NCBI RefSeq assembly: GCF_001806325.1
Contig: NZ_CP017580.1
Coordinates: 2,232,001 to 2,296,000, forward strand
Source of the DNA: Curtobacterium sp. BH-2-1-1
GTDB taxonomy: Bacteria; Actinomycetota; Actinomycetes; Actinomycetales; Microbacteriaceae
Length of the DNA stretch: 64,000 nt
Direction of reading: 5' to 3'
A program made the position numbers and the translations under genes. Positions 52,169 through 59,181 of the stretch are shown piece after piece. The first letter of the stretch is position 1, and every line of letters starts with the position of its first letter. Below the pieces are notes generated by a model. The model was not told the DNA's origin, did not search any database, and saw only the letters and a list, made by a program, of their open reading frames with translations.

Positions 52169-53032
52169 TCAGGCGCGGTGGTCGCGCCAGCTGTGCTCGG
52201 GGGCGTAGCCGAGCAGCTCGCGGGCCTTCTCCGACGAGAGCAGCGAGCTGACGCCGTCGATGTCCGCGCGGCGCTCGATGTCCGGCACGTAGCGCTCGAC
52301 GAGCTCGATCGTCGGGGTGTCCATGACGGTGTCCGGGCTCGCGATCACGAACGCCTCGAACCCGGTGAGCTCGGCCTCGAGGGCCTTGCGCACGGCCTGG
52401 GCGCCGTCGCGGGAGTCGATGTACGACCAGAGGTTGAACGTCTTCGCCTCGGGGGTGGCGTCCCACGGGAACGCCGGGTAGTCGGTCTCGTCCATCACGT
52501 TCGAGAACCGCAGGCCGATCATCTTCAGCTCCGGGTCCCAGCGGGTGAAGTGGCGGGCCATCTCCTCCTCCACCGCCTTGCCGAGCGAGTACGACGACTG
52601 CGGGCGCACCGCGAACTCCTCGTCCACGGGCAGGTACGGCGGGTGGTGCTCACCCATCGGGATGCCGAGCAGGGTCTCGCTCGACGCCCACACCAGGTTC
52701 TTGATCTTCGCGGCACGAGCGGCGTGGAAGACGTTGATCGACGACGTCACGTTGTTCGTGATGAGCGCGACGTCCGGCACCTGCCCGGGAGCGGGGACCG
52801 CGGCGAGGTGCACCACGGCGTCGACGTGGTCGTACCGGTCGTCGACGCCGAGCAGGACGTTGAGCACCTGGCCGTGGTCGGTGAGGTCGGTGCGGACGAA
52901 CTGCACCCGTTCGGGCTTGTCGGGGAAGGGCACACGGTCGACCAGGACCACGTCGTACCCGTGCGCATCGAGGTCGCGGACCACCGCTCGCCCGAGCTTC
53001 CCACTGCCGCCGGTCACCACTACACGCGTCAT
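52169..53032 (-). CDS. NAD(P)-dependent epimerase/dehydratase (extended SDR)
   Basis: A 287-residue short-chain dehydrogenase of the extended type. NAD motif TGGSGKLGRAVV, VVHLAAVPAPG, and the catalytic Tyr-Lys in SSYSLGKAVEEE are present. Similar proteins are UDP-glucose 4-epimerases or uronate dehydrogenases; the substrate cannot be named. ATG at 53032 has GGAG 8 nt upstream and opens on the first beta strand. Convergent with the methyltransferase gene (3 bp between the stops). Confidence 0.88.
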   Translation of the reverse strand: MTRVVVTGGSGKLGRAVVRDLDAHGYDVVLVDRVPFPDKPERVQFVRTDLTDHGQVLNVLLGVDDRYDHVDAVVHLAAVPAPGQVPDVALITNNVTSSINVFHAARAAKIKNLVWASSETLLGIPMGEHHPPYLPVDEEFAVRPQSSYSLGKAVEEEMARHFTRWDPELKMIGLRFSNVMDETDYPAFPWDATPEAKTFNLWSYIDSRDGAQAVRKALEAELTGFEAFVIASPDTVMDTPTIELVERYVPDIERRADIDGVSSLLSSEKARELLGYAPEHSWRDHRA

Positions 53033-53135
53033 CGCGTCACTCCACATCGTCGTCGGGTCGCCCTCGCGGGCTGGCTCCATCCTGCCCGGCGCGACCTGAC
53101 CCGACCAGGCCCTGTCCGTACCCCGTTGCCCGGGG

Positions 53136-53726
53136 TCAGGCGGTGGGGGCGACCTGGGCGATCGCGAGCCGTGCGACGAGCTCGACGTGCTGCGCCATGT
53201 CGCGCGACGGGTCGAACAGCCACTGGATCTGCATGCCGTCCGAGACCGCGAGCAGCACGCTCGTCAGTTCCTCGACGTCGACGTCCACGCGGAGTCGTCC
53301 GTCCTCCTGCATGGCGCGGAAGTCGGACGACAGGTCGCGGCGGCTGCGCTCGTAGCGCTCGCGGAAGTACTCGTGCGCCGGGTGCTCCGGGTCGGTCGCG
53401 GCCGCGGCGGAGAGGTTGACGAACATCTGCACGAGGCCGGGGACCTCGGCGTTGTGCCGCACGATCGCGGCGAGCAGCGCTGCCGGGTCCGGGGCGTGCC
53501 AGTCGTGCTGCAGGTCGATCTCGTCGCGGCGCCGCAGGATCTCGACCCAGAGCTCGTCCTTCGAGTCGAAGTAGTGCAGCAACCCGGCCTGCGTCAGCCC
53601 GACGGCATCGGCGATGTCCTTGATGCTCGTGCGACGGAAGCCCTGCGACGCGACGAGGTCGAGCGCCGTCGTGAGGATCTCCTCGCGCTTCGCGATGCCC
53701 TTCGCGTACGAACCCCGTCGTGCCAT
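53136..53726 (-). CDS. TetR-family regulator
   Basis: A 196-residue regulator. The DNA-binding helix-turn-helix is EILTTALDLVASQGFRRTSIKDIADAVGLTQAGLLHYFDSKDELW, near full consensus. The C-terminal ligand domain (about 75-196) is of the BetI-like type. It diverges from the MFS/GH3 pair, with an inverted repeat between, so it likely controls beta-glucoside uptake and breakdown. TACAGT ends 6 nt before its ATG: leaderless. Confidence 0.93.
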   Translation of the reverse strand: MARRGSYAKGIAKREEILTTALDLVASQGFRRTSIKDIADAVGLTQAGLLHYFDSKDELWVEILRRRDEIDLQHDWHAPDPAALLAAIVRHNAEVPGLVQMFVNLSAAAATDPEHPAHEYFRERYERSRRDLSSDFRAMQEDGRLRVDVDVEELTSVLLAVSDGMQIQWLFDPSRDMAQHVELVARLAIAQVAPTA

Positions 53727-53732
53727 GGCAGG

Positions 53733-53738
53733 ACTGTA
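53733..53738 (-). promoter_or_regulatory. -10 element of a probable leaderless promoter for the TetR gene
   Basis: TACAGT on the minus strand, 6 nt before the ATG at 53726. Confidence 0.5.
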
Positions 53739-53759
53739 CCGCTCTCGGCGACCGCCCAG

Positions 53760-53782
53760 AAAACCTAGCCCTGGTTGGTTTT
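53760..53782. promoter_or_regulatory. Candidate TetR operator
   Basis: AAAACC (53760-53765) and GGTTTT (53777-53782) are a perfect 6-bp inverted repeat; inside it AACC/GGTT (53762-53765, 53773-53776) forms a second, nested one. It is the only clear palindrome between the TetR and MFS genes and lies just upstream of TACGGT (53788-53793), a possible MFS -10 box. Confidence 0.55.
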
Positions 53783-53859
53783 GGTGTTACGGTGGCACGA
53801 GCCGCCGACGAAGGCGTGCGAGTCGCCGACGCAGGCGGCGTCCCCGAGAAGAGGTTGCA

Positions 53860-55128
53860 GTGGCCAACGATGCCCTGACCGTCAACGACACCCCGACCGC
53901 CGTCGCCCCCACGCGCGGCCGGGGGAATCCGCTCATGTACACGCTCGGCATGCCGATCGCGATGCTCGGCCTGTACATCGCGCTGCTGCCGCCGGTGCTC
54001 GTCGCCATGGCGCTGAAGGTCGCCGAGATCGCGCCGGACGACCAGGCGGGCGTGCTCGGCCTGGCACTCGGTGTGGGCGCGTTCGCCGCGATGGTCGCCA
54101 ACCCCCTTGCCGGTCGCTTCAGCGATCGGACTGCCGGGAGGCTCGGCATGCGTCGTCCGTGGATCATCGGTGGCACCGTGGTCGGCTTCGCGGGCCTCGT
54201 GGTCGTCGCAACGACCACCTCGACCGTCGTGCTGGTCCTCGCGTGGGGCGTCACGCAGATCGCCTACAACGCCACGATCGCGGCGCTGACCGCCGTCATG
54301 CCGGACCACGTCACGCGCTCCCAGCGCGGCCGGGTCGCGGCGCTGCTCGGGCTCTCCCAGAACCTCGCGCTCGTCGGCGGCACGTTCCTCGTGCAGCTCT
54401 TCTCGACCTCGGCGACGCAGATGATCATCCCCGGCGCGATCGGGTCGATCGTCGTCGTGCTCTACGCGCTCGTGTTCCGCGACCGCGTGCTCACCAACCG
54501 GCCGACGTCGAAGCTCAGCGTCGGGCAGGTCTTCGGGTCGTTCGTGTTCAACCCGGTGAAGCACCCGGACCTCGGCTGGGCCTGGCTGACCCGCTTCCTC
54601 ATGGTCGCCGCGCAGTACACCGCGGTGAGCTACCTGACCTACTTCCTGCGCGACGACATCGGCGTCGAGTCCGACCACGTCGCGAACGCGGTGTTCCAGG
54701 GCACGCTGTGGAACGTCGTGGGGATCGTCCTCACGTCGCTCGTCGCCGGGTGGCTGTCCGACAAGCTCGGCCGCCGCAAGCTCTTCGTCGCCGTTGCCGG
54801 TGTCGTCGGCGTGGTGGGACTCGTGCTCATCGCGCTCGCGCCGTCGCTCGGCATGGTGCTCGTCGGGGAGTTCGTGATGGGCGCCGGCATGGGTGTCTTC
54901 TACGCCGTCGACCTCGCCCTCATCACCGACGTGCTCCCCTCCGACGAGGACAACGCGAAGGACCTCGGCGTGGTGAACATCGCGCAGGCCCTGCCGCAGT
55001 CGATCGTCCCCGCCTCCGCCCCCGGCGTGATCGCCCTCACCGGCGGGTACAGCGGCTTCTTCATCACCGGCGCCGTCGTCGGACTGCTCGGCATCGCCTC
55101 GGTGTCCCGCATCCGCGGCGTGCGCTGA
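53860..55128 (+). CDS. MFS sugar-type transporter
   Basis: A 422-residue 12-helix major-facilitator protein. Loop 2-3 has NPLAGRFSDRTAGRLGMRRPWI, and loop 8-9 has GWLSDKLGRRKLF. The GMRRPWI stretch is shared with sucrose/glycoside:cation symporter-like members. It is followed 37 bp later by a GH3 beta-glucosidase gene, and a TetR gene diverges, so it most likely imports beta-glucosides (such as cellobiose or plant aglycone glucosides). GTG start with AAGAGG 6 nt upstream. Confidence 0.88.
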   Translation: MANDALTVNDTPTAVAPTRGRGNPLMYTLGMPIAMLGLYIALLPPVLVAMALKVAEIAPDDQAGVLGLALGVGAFAAMVANPLAGRFSDRTAGRLGMRRPWIIGGTVVGFAGLVVVATTTSTVVLVLAWGVTQIAYNATIAALTAVMPDHVTRSQRGRVAALLGLSQNLALVGGTFLVQLFSTSATQMIIPGAIGSIVVVLYALVFRDRVLTNRPTSKLSVGQVFGSFVFNPVKHPDLGWAWLTRFLMVAAQYTAVSYLTYFLRDDIGVESDHVANAVFQGTLWNVVGIVLTSLVAGWLSDKLGRRKLFVAVAGVVGVVGLVLIALAPSLGMVLVGEFVMGAGMGVFYAVDLALITDVLPSDEDNAKDLGVVNIAQALPQSIVPASAPGVIALTGGYSGFFITGAVVGLLGIASVSRIRGVR

Positions 55129-55165
55129 CCACCTGTTCTGGCTCTGAACGAAAGGACCGACCACC

Positions 55166-57634
55166 GTGACTACCGTGGACGACGTGACCACTGCCTCCAG
55201 TACGGCCGAGCGCATCGAGGCGCTCGTCGGCCAGCTGACCACCGACGAGAAGGTGCAGCTCCTGACGGGGCGCGACTTCTGGACCACCTGGCCGATCGAG
55301 AAGATCGGGCTGCGCCGCATCCTCATGTCGGACGGCCCGTCCGGCGTCCGCGGTGAGGTCTGGGACGAGCGCGACCCGTCGCTGAACCTGCCGTCCGCGA
55401 CGGCGCTGAGCGCCTCGTGGGACCGCGCGATCGCGAAGCGCTACGGCGCCGCAGCGGCCGTCGAGGCCCGCCGCAAGGGCGTCGACGTCGTCCTCGGCCC
55501 GACCATCAACCTGCACCGCTCGCCCCTCGGCGGCCGGCACTTCGAGGCGTTCAGCGAGGACCCGGTGCTCACCGGCGACCTGGCGGCGTCGTACGTCGAG
55601 GGCGTGCAGGAGAACGGCGTCGCCGCGACCCCGAAGCACTACATCGCGAACGACTACGAGACCGACCGCTTCACCGCGTCGACCGAGGTCTCCGACCGTG
55701 CCCTGCGGGAGCTCTACCTGCTCGCGTTCGAGAAGGCCGTGACCGAGGCGCACGCCTGGGCGATCATGTCGTCGTACAACTCGATCAACGGCGTCACCGC
55801 GTCCGAGAACGAGCTGCTCGAGACCCCGCTGAACTCCGAGTGGGGCTTCGACGGCATCGTCGTCTCCGACTGGACCGGTGTCCGCTCGGTCGACTCGGCG
55901 AAGGCGTCCCAGGACGTCGCGATGCCCGGGCCGAACCAGTGGTGGAGCGAGGGGCCGCTGCTCGCCGCCGTGCAGTCCGGCGACGTGCCGATCGAGGCGA
56001 TCGACCGGAAGGTCCGCCGCATCCTCATCCTCGCCGCCCGCGTCGGCGCACTCGAGGGCTTCGAGCCCGTGGCCGCCCAGCCCGTGCACGTCGAGGACGG
56101 CGTCGCGTTCGTCCGCGAGGCCGAGGCCGAGGGCACCGTCCTCGTCCGCAACACGGGCGTGCTGCCGCTCGACGCGCCCGCCGTCTCCCGCATCGCCGTG
56201 ATCGGCCACAACGCCGACCAGGCCCGCACGCAGGGCGGTGGCTCGGCCACGGTCGTGCCGTCGCAGGTCGTCTCGCCGCTCGACGGGATCCGTTCGGCCT
56301 TCCCGGGTGCCACGGTGGACTACGCGATCGGTGCCGTCGTGCAGGAGGGCATCGCGGAGTTCCCGCTGTCCACCATCACCAACCCCGGCACCGGCGAGCC
56401 CGGCGCCCGGGTCGCGTTCGTGCGCGACGGGACCGAGCTGTACGTCGAGGACCGCCGTGCCACCGCGCTGTTCTGGTTCGGCGGCGACGCCCCCACGCGC
56501 GAGGCCGACCGGCTCGACATCACCACGACCTACACCGCGCCGTCCACCGGCACGGTCCGGATCGGCATCGGTGCAGCGGGCCGCTCGCGCATGTGGATCG
56601 ACGGCGAGCTCGTGCTCGACGAGGACGTCCCGTTCGAGGGCGACCAGCTCGGCGCCGCGTTCCTCAACCCGCCGGCACGCTCGGTGCCCGTGTCGGTGAC
56701 GGCCGGCCAGGACGTCGCGATCCGCATCGAGTACGACGTCATCCAGGACGAGACCCTCGGCGGCGTGCTCGCGTACCAGTTCGGCACCGAGCCGTCCGAC
56801 GAGGACCCGTCGGTGCTCATCGATGCCGCAGTCGAGGCTGCCCGCACGGCAGACGTCGCCGTGGTGGTCGTCGGCACGAACTCGAAGGTCGAGTCCGAGG
56901 GGTACGACCGCTCGTCGCTCGCGCTGCCCGGGCACCAGGACGACCTGGTGCGTGCGGTCGTGGCGGCGAACCCGAACACGGTCGTCGTCGTGAACGCCGG
57001 CTCGCCGGTCGAGATGCCGTGGCGGAACGACGTCGCCGCGGTCCTGCTCACGTGGTTCGGCGGACAGGAGTACGGCAACGCGCTCGCCGACGTCCTCACC
57101 GGCGCTCGCGAGCCGGGCGGCCGTCTGCCCACCACCTGGCCGGTCGCGATGGCGGACGTGCCCGTGCTGGACGTCACCCCGGTCGACGGCAAGGTGTCCT
57201 ACGACGAGGGCGTGCACATCGGCTACCGGGCTTGGCTCCGCGCGGGCACCGAGCCGGCCTACCCGTTCGGCCACGGACTCGGCTACACGACCTGGACGAT
57301 CGACGGCGTCACCGCGACGCCGACCGTCCGCGAGGGCGACGCGGTCATCGTCACCGCGACCGTCGCGAACACGGGCGACCGGGCCGGCAAGCACGTCGTG
57401 CAGGTCTACGCCTCGCGGGAGTCCTCGGCGGTCGACCGTCCGGTCCGCTGGCTCGTCGGCTTCGCGCCCGTGCGGCTCGACGCGGGGGAGTCCACCGAGG
57501 TCTCGATCGAGGTCCCGGCCCGGGCGTTCGCGCACTGGGACGGTGCATGGGCCCACGAGTCCGGCACCTTCACGCTGCACGTCGGCGCATCGGTGTCGGA
57601 CGAATCCGGCACCGTGACGGTCCAATCCGCGTGA
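55166..57634 (+). CDS. GH3 beta-glucosidase with PA14 domain
   Basis: An 822-residue enzyme. The TIM-barrel domain (about 20-290) has catalytic nucleophile Asp235 in GIVVSDWTGV. Then come the alpha/beta sandwich, interrupted by a PA14 domain (about 400-545; RIGIGAAGRSRMWIDGELV), and the C-terminal fibronectin-III-like domain (about 700-815; GKHVVQVYASRESS). No signal peptide, so it acts on imported sugar, which suits the MFS gene before it. A PA14 insert often shapes specificity toward short or aromatic beta-glucosides. GTG at 55166 has GAAAGGA about 9 nt upstream. Confidence 0.95.
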   Translation: MTTVDDVTTASSTAERIEALVGQLTTDEKVQLLTGRDFWTTWPIEKIGLRRILMSDGPSGVRGEVWDERDPSLNLPSATALSASWDRAIAKRYGAAAAVEARRKGVDVVLGPTINLHRSPLGGRHFEAFSEDPVLTGDLAASYVEGVQENGVAATPKHYIANDYETDRFTASTEVSDRALRELYLLAFEKAVTEAHAWAIMSSYNSINGVTASENELLETPLNSEWGFDGIVVSDWTGVRSVDSAKASQDVAMPGPNQWWSEGPLLAAVQSGDVPIEAIDRKVRRILILAARVGALEGFEPVAAQPVHVEDGVAFVREAEAEGTVLVRNTGVLPLDAPAVSRIAVIGHNADQARTQGGGSATVVPSQVVSPLDGIRSAFPGATVDYAIGAVVQEGIAEFPLSTITNPGTGEPGARVAFVRDGTELYVEDRRATALFWFGGDAPTREADRLDITTTYTAPSTGTVRIGIGAAGRSRMWIDGELVLDEDVPFEGDQLGAAFLNPPARSVPVSVTAGQDVAIRIEYDVIQDETLGGVLAYQFGTEPSDEDPSVLIDAAVEAARTADVAVVVVGTNSKVESEGYDRSSLALPGHQDDLVRAVVAANPNTVVVVNAGSPVEMPWRNDVAAVLLTWFGGQEYGNALADVLTGAREPGGRLPTTWPVAMADVPVLDVTPVDGKVSYDEGVHIGYRAWLRAGTEPAYPFGHGLGYTTWTIDGVTATPTVREGDAVIVTATVANTGDRAGKHVVQVYASRESSAVDRPVRWLVGFAPVRLDAGESTEVSIEVPARAFAHWDGAWAHESGTFTLHVGASVSDESGTVTVQSA

Positions 57635-58054
57635 AGTCGTCCGGTTTCCGCGCTGACGCCGTGATCATTCAGTAACATCGATCTGCGCCAGGCGGCTGGT
57701 TACCGTCGGCGCGCGCACCGAGAACTGGGTCGCCATGCGTGCGACACGGTCTCCTGATCCGGCCGATGGAGCCCTGGTGGCCCTGGTGCGTCCAGAATGC
57801 GTCCCCGCGTCCGCGCGGGGGCGCATTCGCTTGTACGGGGCAGGTGCCAACCGGTTGACTTCCGCCAGTCTGGGAGAAACCAGTGAACGAACGTCACTTT
57901 TTCGGTCCACGAACCGCAATCCGGTGTGACAAACCACTCGGTAGGTGGAACGATGGGTGCACCATCCCGTGCGGATCAGGGACGAGATGGTCATCCGGCC
58001 GGGCTCCCGGGGAGCCTCACCACCACCTGGTGCGGGCCCGCCGGATGCCCTGCA
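57635..58054. other. 420-bp gene-free region
   Basis: Between the convergent GH3 and oxidoreductase genes. Its base composition is more even than its neighbours (for example CACTTTTTCGG at about 57894). I see no convincing gene on either strand; the frames at 57665-57994 and 57735-57929 lack ribosome sites and codon bias. It holds a stable hairpin at 57795-57828. Confidence 0.6.
57795..57828. terminator. Stable hairpin with UCCG loop
   Basis: GAATGCG/CGCATTC and CCCCGCG/CGCGGGG stacked through one G-T pair: 15 bp in all, with TCCG loop. It is 160 bp after the GH3 stop and 225 bp beyond the other gene. Probably a bidirectional terminator, or part of a small RNA. Confidence 0.6.
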
Positions 58055-59071
58055 TCACCGGGCTCGGACGGCCGGTGCGACGTTCTCGGCGACGATGCGC
58101 AGGATCCGCTCGTGCGACGCGGCGTCACCGTTCGCGGGCAGGGTGATCACGAGTTCGTCGGTCGACCGCACGGCCGGGTCGGCGAGCAGCGCGTCGACGA
58201 TGGCCGACGGCTCGCCGGAGACGACCTTGCTGAAGCGGAACGGCGGGTTCCCGGAGAGCGGGCGCCCCTCGTCGTCCATGCCGCTCGCGTACCCGGTGAG
58301 GAACTCCTCGTGCACGGCGCGGTCGTGGTCGTCGAGCAGCGGGACCACGATCCGGCCGACGGCGACCTTCGGGGTGCGGTCGGGGTGCAGCTGGGCGAAG
58401 CGCTCGCGGTACGCGGCGATCTGGTCCGCCTGCGCCTCGGCGAACGGCGCACCGGTGTCCTCGGTGTTCAGGGTCGAACAGTGCAGCAGCAGACCCTTCT
58501 CGGCCGTCCGCACCGCGGTGCCCATGCTGCCGCCGCCCCACCACACGCGGTCGCGGAGTCCGGGGCTGAGGGGCTGCAGCGTGAGGTCGGCGTCGGCCGG
58601 GATGCTCTCGTAGCCCGTGCCGGCGGTGCCGAGCGGCTCGCCCTGCAGCACCTCGAGCAGGCGGGACGCGCGCGCCTCGGCCTCGTCGCGGAAGCTGCGG
58701 TCGGACGCGCCGAACACCGGGTCGAGGATCGGGCCGTAGCCCGCGATGCCGGTCGAGATGCCGAGCTGCACGCGGCCGTCGCTGAGGAGGTCGACCGTGC
58801 TGGCGTCCTCGGCGAGGCGGATCGGGTCCTCGTAGCGCATGCCGAGGACCGCGGTGCCGAAGCCGATCGTGCTGGTGCGCTGGGCGGCGGCCGCGAAGAA
58901 GGTCATCGGGCTGGTCAGGAACGGCTCGAAGTGGCGGCCCCGGACCCACCCGGTGCCGTAGCCGAGCGACTCGGCGGTCTCGAAGAGGCGCAGGCCGTCC
59001 TCGAGGGCAGCGGCGGCGCCGGCCGTGCCGCCGTGGTTCGGGACGAAGGAGAGGAAGCCGAGTTCGCGCAC
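58055..59071 (-). CDS. Luciferase-like (LLM) flavin-dependent oxidoreductase, second copy
   Basis: A 338-residue protein of the bacterial luciferase family: RELGFLSFVPNHG, GRHFEPFLTSPMTFFAAAAQRTSTIGFGTAVLGMRYEDPIRLAEDASTVDLLSDGRVQLGIS, then LRDRVWWGGGSMGTAVRTAEKG. It differs from the copy at 46740-47771 in the first loops, so the substrate is likely different. GTG start at 59071 follows a minus-strand TAGACT by 6 nt (leaderless). No linked reductase. Confidence 0.9.
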   Translation of the reverse strand: MRELGFLSFVPNHGGTAGAAAALEDGLRLFETAESLGYGTGWVRGRHFEPFLTSPMTFFAAAAQRTSTIGFGTAVLGMRYEDPIRLAEDASTVDLLSDGRVQLGISTGIAGYGPILDPVFGASDRSFRDEAEARASRLLEVLQGEPLGTAGTGYESIPADADLTLQPLSPGLRDRVWWGGGSMGTAVRTAEKGLLLHCSTLNTEDTGAPFAEAQADQIAAYRERFAQLHPDRTPKVAVGRIVVPLLDDHDRAVHEEFLTGYASGMDDEGRPLSGNPPFRFSKVVSGEPSAIVDALLADPAVRSTDELVITLPANGDAASHERILRIVAENVAPAVRAR

Positions 59072-59077
59072 GACGTG

Positions 59078-59083
59078 AGTCTA
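59078..59083 (-). promoter_or_regulatory. -10 element of a probable leaderless promoter for the oxidoreductase
   Basis: TAGACT read on the minus strand, 6 nt before the GTG at 59071. Same hexamer as before the TrmH-family gene. Confidence 0.6.
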
Positions 59084-59108
59084 TGCGGACGCATCCATGC
59101 GTGGTCCA

Positions 59109-59140
59109 GGAGGCGCGGTGCCGGCCCGCACCGCGCCTCC
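59109..59140. repeat. Dispersed intergenic palindrome, family B, copy 4
   Basis: GGAGGCGCGGTGC (59109-59121) and its exact complement (59128-59140), loop CGGCCC. It lies between two divergent genes, where a terminator is not expected, which argues that the family is not simply a terminator. Confidence 0.88.
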
Positions 59141-59181
59141 AGTCCGTCTCGTCGTCACCACCCACCTGGGAGGATGGTGCC

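Noticed and set aside
57665..57994. 109-codon minus-strand frame as a small gene
   Set aside because: No ribosome site, no coding bias, and it spans a stable hairpin.
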